From JAENZQ01 sp964553505 (GTDB taxonomy: Bacteria > Bacillota > Clostridia > Peptostreptococcales > JAAYPU01): a stretch of 12,687 nucleotides of DNA. The position numbers and the translations under genes were made by a program. How positions within the stretch are numbered: the first letter of the stretch is position 1; every line of letters begins with the position of its first letter. The notes under the pieces were generated by a model. The model saw only the letters and a list, made by a program, of their open reading frames with translations. It ran no database searches and was not told the DNA's origin. The stretch is taken from the NCBI GenBank assembly GCA_964553505.1, contig CAZKKX010000067.1:1-12687 (forward strand), read 5' to 3'. Below, in pieces: positions 1 to 5,700 of this stretch.

Positions 1-792
1 AAAAAGGATAGAGAGATGAAGAACATTCGAGGGAATGAAATGTCTATTATTTTTCAGGATTCAACGATGTCTTTGAATCCTGTTTTCACTGTGGGAAATC
101 AGGTCATGGAGACTATATTAAATCATCAGAAAATCAGCAAAGAAAAGGCAAAGGTCAAAGCAATTGAGATTTTAAGGTTAGTAGGTATTACCTCTGCAGA
201 AAAGCGTTTGAATCATTATCCACATGAATTTAGCGGAGGAATGAGGCAGAGAGTCATAATAGGAATGGCATTATCCTGTGAACCGGACCTTCTTCTCGCA
301 GATGAGCCTACTACAGCGCTTGATTCCACAATTCAGGCGCAAATATTGGAACTTATGCGAGATTTGAAGGATCGATGGGATACTTCGATTCTATTGATTA
401 CACATAATTTAGGAATCGCTGCTGATTTTTGCAGTAGGATAGTTGTAATGTATAATGGCTTAATCATGGAAGAAGGACCAGTTGAAAAAATTTTTTTCAA
501 CAGCAAACATCCATATACTCGAGGGCTGATAGAATCTATTCCGGGAGTAATCCCAAAAGGCCATAAAAGAAGACTTGCTTCAATTGAGGGGACGCCTCCT
601 GATTCGTTAAATCCTCCTATTGGATGCCCTTTTATGCCGAGGTGTGATTATGCCATGAAAATATGTAAATTGAAAGAGCCTCCTTATTTTAGGGTAGGAA
701 CCTACCATCGTTCAATGTGCTGGTTATTGCATAAAGATGCCCCGAAAACAGCACCGTGGGTAAATAGGGGGTATTATAGCAATGACCGGTAA
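1..792 (+). CDS. oppD: Oligopeptide/dipeptide ABC transporter ATP-binding protein (OppD/DppD family), 5' partial
   Basis: This is one of two ATPase subunits that power peptide import at the inner face of the membrane. The reading frame is open from base 1, so the gene starts left of the window; the Walker A region and roughly the first 60-70 residues are missing. The ATG at 16 is internal. Visible motifs are the Q-loop (IIFQD, near 46-60), the ABC signature EFSGGMRQR (226-252), Walker B LLLADEPTTALD (289-324) and the switch histidine in LITHN (about 394-408). The C-terminal OppD/F extension carries HPYTRGL and a four-cysteine motif (GCPFMPRC, KIC, SMC). In a structurally characterised DppD relative the equivalent cysteines bind an iron-sulfur cluster. 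The stop overlaps the start of oppF by 11 bases, which indicates translational coupling. Whether it prefers di- or oligopeptides cannot be told from this sequence. Confidence 0.93.
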   Translation, partial: KKDREMKNIRGNEMSIIFQDSTMSLNPVFTVGNQVMETILNHQKISKEKAKVKAIEILRLVGITSAEKRLNHYPHEFSGGMRQRVIIGMALSCEPDLLLADEPTTALDSTIQAQILELMRDLKDRWDTSILLITHNLGIAADFCSRIVVMYNGLIMEEGPVEKIFFNSKHPYTRGLIESIPGVIPKGHKRRLASIEGTPPDSLNPPIGCPFMPRCDYAMKICKLKEPPYFRVGTYHRSMCWLLHKDAPKTAPWVNRGYYSNDR

Positions 793-1756
793 AGAACCAT
801 TTATTAAAGTGGATAATTTAAAAAAATATTTTTCTGCCAGATACGGTTTATTATCAAGACACATTGTTAAAGCAGTTGACAATATCAGTTTTACCATCCG
901 TAAAGGCGAAACAATGGGATTGGTGGGAGAATCAGGATGCGGGAAATCTACGGCAGGCAGGACCATTATCAGACTGTACGAGCCCACAGACGGGAAAATT
1001 TATTTTGACGGAATAGATATAACAAATTTAAAAGAAAAGAGTCTAAGACCATATAGAAAAAGAATGCAGATGATTTTTCAGGATCCGTATGCTTCTCTGA
1101 ACGGAAAAATGACGGTAAAGGATATTGTAGGCGAAGCTTTAGATATACATAATCTTTCATCATCAGAAAACGAAAGAACGGAAATGATTTATAAGCAGCT
1201 TCTTCAAGTGGGTTTATTGCCCAAGCATGCAGACAGATATCCACATGAATTTAGCGGAGGACAAAGACAGCGGATAGGTATTGCAAGGACTCTGGCAATT
1301 TGTCCGGAATTTATCGTATGCGATGAACCGGTTTCTTCATTAGATGTTTCCATACAAGCTCAAGTTATTAATCTACTTGAGGATCTAAAGGAAAAGCTTG
1401 GTTTAACTTATTTGTTTATAGCCCATGATTTATCCATTGTAAGATATATTTCTGACAGAGTCGGAGTTATGTATATGGGAAAGCTTGTTGAAATGGCCGA
1501 TAGCGAAACAATATATAAAACACCTGCGCACCCGTATACTAACGCACTCCTTTCTGCAATACCCGTTTCATGTTCTGATAAAATTGGTACAGACAACAGA
1601 ATTATTTTAAATGGAGAAATATCCGGCTCTGCCAATTTGGCTTCAGGGTGTAGATTTCATCCAAGATGCAGATATGCCTCAATTCGATGTGTGGAAGAGG
1701 AACCCGAAATGAGGCAGATTGGATTGGAGCATTATGTAGCTTGTAATAACCTATAA
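782..1756 (+). CDS. oppF: Oligopeptide/dipeptide ABC transporter ATP-binding protein (OppF/DppF family)
   Basis: This is the second ATPase of the peptide importer; it would pair with the OppD protein under the two permease subunits. The 324-residue length is normal for the family. In order it shows Walker A GESGCGKST (about residues 49-57), a Q-loop MIFQDPYASL (about 98-106), the signature EFSGGQRQR (about 157-165), Walker B FIVCDEPVSSLD (about 178-189), the H-loop histidine in FIAHD (about 216), then the C-terminal extension with HPYTNAL and four cysteines (SGCRFHPRC, SIRC, VAC). All catalytic ATPase motifs are intact. The ATG at 782 lies inside the end of oppD, with a weak G-rich site (766-771) upstream. 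A 24-base block around the signature motif is identical to the matching block in oppD. The two genes are clearly one operon. Confidence 0.95.
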   Translation: MTGKEPFIKVDNLKKYFSARYGLLSRHIVKAVDNISFTIRKGETMGLVGESGCGKSTAGRTIIRLYEPTDGKIYFDGIDITNLKEKSLRPYRKRMQMIFQDPYASLNGKMTVKDIVGEALDIHNLSSSENERTEMIYKQLLQVGLLPKHADRYPHEFSGGQRQRIGIARTLAICPEFIVCDEPVSSLDVSIQAQVINLLEDLKEKLGLTYLFIAHDLSIVRYISDRVGVMYMGKLVEMADSETIYKTPAHPYTNALLSAIPVSCSDKIGTDNRIILNGEISGSANLASGCRFHPRCRYASIRCVEEEPEMRQIGLEHYVACNNL

Positions 1757-1762
1757 TGAAAA

Positions 1763-1791
1763 AAAGGAATTTTTGTATTTTTGTCGAATAT
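1763..1791 (+). promoter_or_regulatory. Candidate sigma-H promoter for the oppA-like gene, overlapping a Spo0A-box core
   Basis: The -35 element AAAGGAATT (1763-1771) and -10 element GTCGAATAT (1783-1791) both fully match the sigma-H pattern known from Bacillus subtilis (RNAGGAWWW, 11-12 bases, RNNGAATWW), with an 11-base spacer. Transcription would begin near 1797-1800, about 48 bases before the ATG at 1846. TGTCGAA (1782-1788), the core of a Spo0A box, overlaps the -10, so Spo0A could also bind here; a site in that position would more likely repress than activate. No convincing sigma-A promoter was found in this gap. This is a match by eye and is not experimental. Confidence 0.6.
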
Positions 1792-1833
1792 GCAATAGTA
1801 GTAATGTTGAAAAAAGAATATGGATAATAATAC

Positions 1834-1840
1834 TTGGAGG
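1834..1840 (+). promoter_or_regulatory. Ribosome binding site deciding the oppA-like start
   Basis: TTGGAGG lies 5 bases before the ATG at 1846. The in-frame TTG at 1834 is part of this site, so it cannot be the start. Starting at 1846 also gives a clean lipoprotein signal peptide beginning MKRT. Confidence 0.85.
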
Positions 1841-1845
1841 AAAAC

Positions 1846-3450
1846 ATGAAAAGAACGATAGCTTGTTTGTTAATTCTTGCGTTGGTTATGACATCATTTA
1901 CAGCTTGCAATGAAGGTAATCAGGAGACGAAAACACTCAAATGGAATATTGGGCCTGAACCTTACTCCTTAGATCCTCAGCTTAATTTTTCAAATGACGG
2001 CGGTAATATTATAAATAATACATATGAAGGACTTATGCGTGAATTAAACGGTGAATTGGTCCCGGCTATGGCGGAATCATGGAAAATATCTGAAGATAAG
2101 ACCATATACACCTTTTACTTAAGAGAAGCCTTCTGGTCAGATGGGAAGCCTGTTACTGCAAATGACTTTGAATACGCTTGGAAACGTGCCTGTGATCCGA
2201 ATCTTGAACCTGAACCTGCAAGGTATTCATATCAGTTGTTCTATATTAAAGGAGCACAGAACGCGGTAGAAGGCATTGGTTCGCCGGATGATGTTGCGGT
2301 TACAGCCATTGATGAAAAGACTCTGCAAGTTGAATTACTGGCTCCTACTCCTTATTTTCTTGATTTAACTACGTTTTATACTTACATGCCGGTCAGAAAA
2401 GATGTCGTAGAACAAGACCCTGAAGGCTGGGCAAGGAATCCGGAAATTGTAGTATCAAACGGTCCTTTTGTTCTTACCGGTTATAAAATTGGAGAAGGCT
2501 TAACACTTTCTAAAAATGAATATTACTGGCAACGGGATAAAGTAAGTATTGAGGAAATTGAAGGTTTTATTATTGAGGATGAAAACACAATGCTTTCTGC
2601 ATATGAGGCCGGTGATTTAGATGTAATAGAGGGTGTTCCCATTCATGAAATTCCGAAACTTAGAAAGAATAATCAGGATTTTTATATTCTTCCGATAATA
2701 GGAACTTATTACTATATATTCAATACTCAGAAGTCTCCTCTTGATAATGCTTTGGTCAGGAAGGCATTAAGTTATACGATTGACAGAACTGCTATCGTAG
2801 AGAATATCACTCAAGCAGGAGAACAAGAGGCTACGGGATTCGTTCCCGCAGGTCTTTTAGATGCTGAGGGAAATGATTTCAGGGAAACAGCAGGAAATTA
2901 TGGAATGGATGCAGGTAAAGGAAATATTAAAAAAGCTAGAGAACTTCTTGCTGAAGCAGGGTATCCTAGAGGAGAAGGTTTTCCCACTTTAAAGTTCATC
3001 TATAACTCTTATGGGTCACATCAGGCTGTTGCGGAAGCTATTCAGCAAATGTGGAAAAGCAACCTTGGGATTGATATAACTATTTCTAATCAAGAATGGG
3101 GAGTACTACAAGATAATATATATAATGGTAATTTTGATATTGCGAGAGGCGGCTGGACAGCAGATTATGCGGATCCTACTACCATGCTGGATATATGGCT
3201 CTCTTATTCGGGAAATAATGAAGCTAAATGGGAAAGTGCAGAGTATGATGTTTTGATTGAAGCATCCAAGGAGATGACAGGGCAAGACAGATTTGAACAG
3301 TTGTACGAAGCGGAAGCTTTGATGATGGAGGATATGATTGTTGCACCGATTTTATATTACACGGACACTGTTATGGTGAAAGATTACATTAAGGACTGGC
3401 AAAGAACCAAATTAGGTCTATGGTTCTTTGGATTATCAAAAATCGAGTAG
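1846..3450 (+). CDS. oppA: Oligopeptide-binding lipoprotein of ABC transporter (OppA-like, SBP_bac_5 family)
   Basis: This is the extracellular peptide receptor that delivers substrate to the Opp permease. From the ATG at 1846 the product is 534 residues, normal for OppA. The N-terminus is a lipoprotein signal: MKRT, a hydrophobic stretch, then the lipobox FTAC with Cys21 as the lipidated residue, so the mature protein is anchored to the outer face of the membrane. The body has family 5 solute-binding hallmarks: EPYSLDPQLNFSN near the mature N-terminus, YEGLMR, GELVPAMAESWKIS, YTFYLREAFWSDGKPVTANDFEYAWKR in pieces, NGPFVLTGYK, VRKALSYTIDR and GGWTADYADPTTMLD. It follows oppF with an 89-base gap that contains a candidate sigma-H promoter, so it may be transcribed both with the ATPases and on its own. 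No terminator is visible before the convergent gene that ends 11 bases later. The exact peptide specificity is unknown. Confidence 0.93.
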   Translation: MKRTIACLLILALVMTSFTACNEGNQETKTLKWNIGPEPYSLDPQLNFSNDGGNIINNTYEGLMRELNGELVPAMAESWKISEDKTIYTFYLREAFWSDGKPVTANDFEYAWKRACDPNLEPEPARYSYQLFYIKGAQNAVEGIGSPDDVAVTAIDEKTLQVELLAPTPYFLDLTTFYTYMPVRKDVVEQDPEGWARNPEIVVSNGPFVLTGYKIGEGLTLSKNEYYWQRDKVSIEEIEGFIIEDENTMLSAYEAGDLDVIEGVPIHEIPKLRKNNQDFYILPIIGTYYYIFNTQKSPLDNALVRKALSYTIDRTAIVENITQAGEQEATGFVPAGLLDAEGNDFRETAGNYGMDAGKGNIKKARELLAEAGYPRGEGFPTLKFIYNSYGSHQAVAEAIQQMWKSNLGIDITISNQEWGVLQDNIYNGNFDIARGGWTADYADPTTMLDIWLSYSGNNEAKWESAEYDVLIEASKEMTGQDRFEQLYEAEALMMEDMIVAPILYYTDTVMVKDYIKDWQRTKLGLWFFGLSKIE

Positions 3451-3461
3451 AAATCCCATTA

Positions 3462-4448
3462 TCAATAAGAATGCAGGTGTGATATCAGATCATTTATAAA
3501 CCAGTTGATTTCCATGTAGTTGATAGCCCCATTTTCCTTGACAGTCAGAATGTGAGGCGGAATATGGGGCAAGGGCATTCTTTTTTCATAAATGAAATCA
3601 AAATCTTTCAGGGACAAATATAAAAGGTCGTTCTTTTTATAAAGAGGAATTTGCAAGGAAAATTCTTTTGCTTTAGAAGAAAACTTGTAGTCATAACTGT
3701 AAGTAAAGAAAGCGTTATCCTTTTTTTTGCTGTGGCAAAGACCGTTGACAATAAGCCGTTCTTTTTTTATGATGTTTTCTTTAACGATAGTCTTTTGATG
3801 CCCTTTATCTGTTTTTAAATATCTTGGATTTTCGAATGTTATTTTGTGAAAGTCGTATTTATTTATAATGGGAAGCACTTTTGTAAGGGAATAAATGTCT
3901 TCATAATTATGAAGGCATATCTTTTCTTTATAAATAGGATTTTTTGTATTGAGATATTTATTATAAAGGGTAATGCTATCTTTACCGCTGATTGTATCCG
4001 TTCTATTGATTCCCAAAAACTTTTCAATGGTCTTAAGTTTATAATCATTCAATTTGACGTAACCATAATTTTTAATTATACGATATAAATCAAATGATAC
4101 GTGTTTGGGTATTGAAAAAAAGATACCGTTCTTTTCAAATCGCTTATTTAAAAAAGGAATATCAAAAGAATTACCATTGTAATTAATAATTATATCTGAT
4201 TCATCTAATATTTCAGAAAGCCTTGAAAGAAGATGCTTTTCATCTTCTTTTTTTTCTGCAAATAATTGTTTGGATGTCAAGGCATTGTTTTTTATGATTA
4301 TTAATCCTACAAGAATAACTTTGTTGATTTCTGGGTTGATGCCAGTTGTTTCTATATCTAAGAATACACAGTTAAGATGACCCATGTATTCATCAAATAC
4401 TTTTGATATGTATAACTTTTCAGGAATTATTTTTTCATGTATTTCCAT
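3462..4448 (-). CDS. RNase H-fold DEDDh exonuclease-like protein (YprB-related)
   Basis: The 328-residue protein begins with an RNase H-like 3'-5' exonuclease domain covering about residues 25-195. Metal-binding residues of a DEDDh nuclease are visible: Asp31 and Glu33 in FLDIETTG, Asp96 in NYNGNSFDIPFL, and His180/Asp184 in HNYEDIYSL. This matches the family that includes B. subtilis YprB (RNase_H_2). The C-terminal part (about 200-328) has no motif I recognise. The start is fixed by AGAGG a few bases upstream of the ATG on the minus strand, and a plausible sigma-A promoter lies at 4484-4512. In Bacillus, YprB sits beside the helicase YprA; no helicase is seen here. The gene converges on oppA with only 11 bases between the stops. 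Its substrate (DNA or RNA) cannot be told from sequence. Confidence 0.8.
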   Translation of the reverse strand: MEIHEKIIPEKLYISKVFDEYMGHLNCVFLDIETTGINPEINKVILVGLIIIKNNALTSKQLFAEKKEDEKHLLSRLSEILDESDIIINYNGNSFDIPFLNKRFEKNGIFFSIPKHVSFDLYRIIKNYGYVKLNDYKLKTIEKFLGINRTDTISGKDSITLYNKYLNTKNPIYKEKICLHNYEDIYSLTKVLPIINKYDFHKITFENPRYLKTDKGHQKTIVKENIIKKERLIVNGLCHSKKKDNAFFTYSYDYKFSSKAKEFSLQIPLYKKNDLLYLSLKDFDFIYEKRMPLPHIPPHILTVKENGAINYMEINWFINDLISHLHSY

Positions 4449-4483
4449 ATTGAACCTCTAAGATAATAAGTAAATTATATATT

Positions 4484-4512
4484 ATTTTACTAAACATCCA
4501 TTAATTACTCAA
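4484..4512 (-). promoter_or_regulatory. Candidate sigma-A promoter for the YprB-like gene
   Basis: Read on the minus strand, TTGAGT (4512-4507) and TAAAAT (4489-4484) are separated by 17 bases. This is 4/6 and 5/6 to the sigma-A consensus. It lies 36 bases upstream of the ATG at 4448. Confidence 0.5.
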
Positions 4513-4595
4513 CTTTATCTTCTCATAATAAAAAATAATTTCTTACGAACAATTCAGGCAATAAGATATTAAAATAGTAATATAGTCTCTTGAAG

Positions 4596-4608
4596 AAGGA
4601 GAGGAAGG
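4596..4608 (+). promoter_or_regulatory. Purine-rich ribosome binding site deciding the start of the zinc-ribbon gene
   Basis: The stretch AAGGAGAGGAAGG ends 2 bases before the ATG at 4611, and its best core, AAGGAG, ends 9 bases before it. An in-frame TTG at 4590 precedes this site and is therefore unlikely to be used. Confidence 0.7.
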
Positions 4609-4610
4609 TT

Positions 4611-4976
4611 ATGAGCAAGGTTAATTCTTTAGCATCTAAAATTGTCGATAGCGCAGGGGCTTTCAAAAATAAGACTGAAGAATTTATACGAAATATGGAT
4701 TCCAAAATGGAGATAGACAGAATAGAAAATGAGATAGACAATCTTTATATTGACATAGGAGAAATGGTATGCAGGTATTTAGATTCTGGTGAAAAATTGA
4801 GTATAGGTGGAGAGATAACGGAGAAGCATAAAAAAATCCAAATATTAAAAAAAGGAATTTTAAACAAAAAAAAGGTGTTAACTAACACCATGCGAGATGC
4901 TGTTTATTGTGAAAATTGTGGCGAAATCATTCAGAAAGGTACCAGATATTGCCCTTTCTGTGGAAAAAACATATAG
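4611..4976 (+). CDS. Small coiled-coil protein with C-terminal zinc ribbon, function unknown
   Basis: The 121-residue protein has two visible parts. Residues about 1-95 are charged and heptad-like (EEFIRNMDSKMEIDRIENE, then KHKKIQILKKGILNKKK) and probably form a helical coiled coil. Residues 100-121 form a zinc ribbon with paired cysteines, CENC (100-103) and CPFC (114-117), a C-x2-C-x10-C-x2-C spacing, ending GKNI. There is no signal peptide or membrane segment, so it is likely cytoplasmic. Zinc-ribbon tails of this type occur in many small clostridial proteins of unknown role; I do not recognise a specific family. It stands alone, divergent from the YprB-like gene, and a long hairpin follows its stop. 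The codon content looks like its neighbours. Confidence 0.8.
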   Translation: MSKVNSLASKIVDSAGAFKNKTEEFIRNMDSKMEIDRIENEIDNLYIDIGEMVCRYLDSGEKLSIGGEITEKHKKIQILKKGILNKKKVLTNTMRDAVYCENCGEIIQKGTRYCPFCGKNI

Positions 4977-4980
4977 CAGA

Positions 4981-5019
4981 AACAAAGCAAGCTGTCACTT
5001 TGTGACGGCTTGCCTTGTT
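4981..5019 (+). terminator. Long hairpin after the zinc-ribbon gene, probable terminator
   Basis: A 12-base stem, GCAAGCTGTCAC (4987-4998) with GTGACGGCTTGC (5002-5013), has one G-U pair and a 3-base loop. It is extended by AACAA/TTGTT (4981-4985 and 5015-5019) across one mismatch. It starts 4 bases after the stop. The T-rich end is short (TTGTT), so it is less canonical than the spoVS terminator. Confidence 0.6.
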
Positions 5020-5050
5020 CAAAAGGGGTATTGGGATTAGAGATTAATGA

Positions 5051-5069
5051 GGTTATCAGGGGGATAACC
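5051..5069. repeat. Small perfect inverted repeat in the gap upstream of spoVS
   Basis: GGTTATC (5051-5057) and GATAACC (5063-5069) flank the loop AGGGG. No T-run follows, so this is not an obvious terminator. It could be a protein-binding site or chance. It lies about 120 bases upstream of the spoVS sigma-H promoter. Confidence 0.4.
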
Positions 5070-5106
5070 ACATTCCGATTATAGCAAATACAAATAGAAA
5101 ATACAA

Positions 5107-5119
5107 GCATTCGACAAAA
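5107..5119 (-). promoter_or_regulatory. Candidate Spo0A box 1 upstream of spoVS
   Basis: On the minus strand this reads TTTTGTCGAATGC, containing TTTGTCGAAT (9 of 10 bases of the Spo0A box TTTGTCGAAA). It lies about 90 bases upstream of the predicted spoVS transcription start, a distance compatible with Spo0A activation of sigma-H promoters. Confidence 0.5.
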
Positions 5120-5130
5120 AAAATAAAATA

Positions 5131-5140
5131 TTTGTTGAAA
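5131..5140 (+). promoter_or_regulatory. Candidate Spo0A box 2 upstream of spoVS
   Basis: TTTGTTGAAA matches 9 of 10 bases of the Spo0A box, with one C-to-T change in the core. It sits about 70 bases before the predicted start of transcription and 15 bases after box 1. Confidence 0.4.
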
Positions 5141-5168
5141 ATCAATTTCCAAAATTTATTCTTAAAAA

Positions 5169-5198
5169 GAAGGACTTTTTTAAATTAACGTAGAATAT
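5169..5198 (+). promoter_or_regulatory. Sigma-H promoter of spoVS
   Basis: The -35 element GAAGGACTT (5169-5177) differs from RNAGGAWWW at one position. The -10 element GTAGAATAT (5190-5198) matches RNNGAATWW fully. The spacer is 12 bases. spoVS of B. subtilis is reported to be sigma-H dependent, which supports the call. The predicted leader is about 50 bases. Confidence 0.72.
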
Positions 5199-5257
5199 AT
5201 ATTCAATTAAAGCGGATATTTCTACTAAGAATCAAAAAACTGAAGGAGGTCATAACA

Positions 5258-5518
5258 ATGGAAGTATTAAAAGTTTCAGCTAAGTCCAGCCCCAATTCAG
5301 TAGCAGGTGCATTAGCAGGTGTATTAAGGGAAAAAGGAGGAGCTGAAATCCAAGCTATTGGAGCTGGTGCCCTTAACCAGGCGATAAAAGCAGTTGCGAT
5401 TGCAAGAGGTTTTGTAGCACCTAGTGGAATTGATTTAATTTGTATCCCTGCATTTACAGACATTTTGATTGACGGAGAAGAAAGGACTGCTATTAAATTG
5501 ATTATAGAACCGAGATAA
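5258..5518 (+). CDS. spoVS: Stage V sporulation protein S (SpoVS)
   Basis: The 86-residue product is full length and matches SpoVS along its whole span as I remember it: MEVLKVSAKSSPNSVAGALA at the start, then GGAEIQAIGAGALNQAIKA, ARGFVAP, GIDLICIPAFTDI and GEERTAIKLIIEPR. SpoVS is a small cytoplasmic nucleic-acid-binding-like protein (Alba-like fold). In B. subtilis its loss blocks spore coat assembly and core development at stage V, and it also affects septation. The start is set by a strong AAGGAGG site (5243-5249) 8 bases before the ATG. The gene is a one-gene unit with its own sigma-H promoter, two Spo0A-box-like sites upstream and a strong terminator after it. Its presence argues that the host is a spore former, although SpoVS homologues also occur in some non-sporulating bacteria. 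Confidence 0.97.
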   Translation: MEVLKVSAKSSPNSVAGALAGVLREKGGAEIQAIGAGALNQAIKAVAIARGFVAPSGIDLICIPAFTDILIDGEERTAIKLIIEPR

Positions 5519-5537
5519 AGTATTAATTATATATTTG

Positions 5538-5570
5538 ACCTGTTTGCAATGCAAACAGGTTTTTTGTTTT
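5538..5570 (+). terminator. Intrinsic terminator of spoVS
   Basis: A perfect 10-base stem, ACCTGTTTGC (5538-5547) with GCAAACAGGT (5551-5560), has a 3-base loop and is followed by a T-rich run to 5570. It lies 19 bases after the spoVS stop. Confidence 0.92.
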
Positions 5571-5629
5571 GTTGAAAAGCCGAGAACGATAGAGGCATAA
5601 CAGAGAAAAAATATTGTTTTGGTTAATGA

Positions 5630-5658
5630 TTGAATCAGATGTTGAAATATTGTATTCT
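5630..5658 (+). promoter_or_regulatory. Weak candidate sigma-A promoter upstream of purB
   Basis: TTGAAT (5630-5635) and TATTCT (5653-5658) have a 17-base spacer, each matching 4 of 6 consensus bases. It is the best pair seen between the spoVS terminator and purB, but weak. No T-box or purine riboswitch features were seen in this gap. Confidence 0.3.
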
Positions 5659-5685
5659 ATAAGAAAGTGTTTATGGTTCTTTGTG

Positions 5686-5692
5686 AAAGGAG
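5686..5692 (+). promoter_or_regulatory. Ribosome binding site fixing a TTG start for purB
   Basis: AAAGGAG ends 8 bases before TTG 5701. An in-frame TGA at 5695-5697 rules out any earlier start. An out-of-frame ATG at 5694 is only 1 base from the site and encodes just five residues. Confidence 0.8.
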
Positions 5693-5700
5693 AATGAGTT

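Noticed and set aside
1807..1833. Sigma-A promoter just before the oppA-like gene (TTGAAA at 1807, GATAAT at 1823)
   Set aside because: The spacing between the two is 10 bases, far too short, and neither has a proper partner.
3846..4088. Plus-strand open frame opposite the YprB-like gene
   Set aside because: It is antisense to the nuclease domain, and the translated protein is low-complexity without motifs.
5162..5184. Near-inverted repeat of A and T runs around the spoVS -35
   Set aside because: It is built of A and T runs in AT-rich DNA and is explained by the promoter context; no terminator role is likely upstream of the gene.
5571..5700. Search for a T-box or purine riboswitch ahead of the purB-pro run
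   Set aside because: No T-box sequence with its conserved TGG-ACC features, no antiterminator/terminator pair and no purine-aptamer core could be seen.
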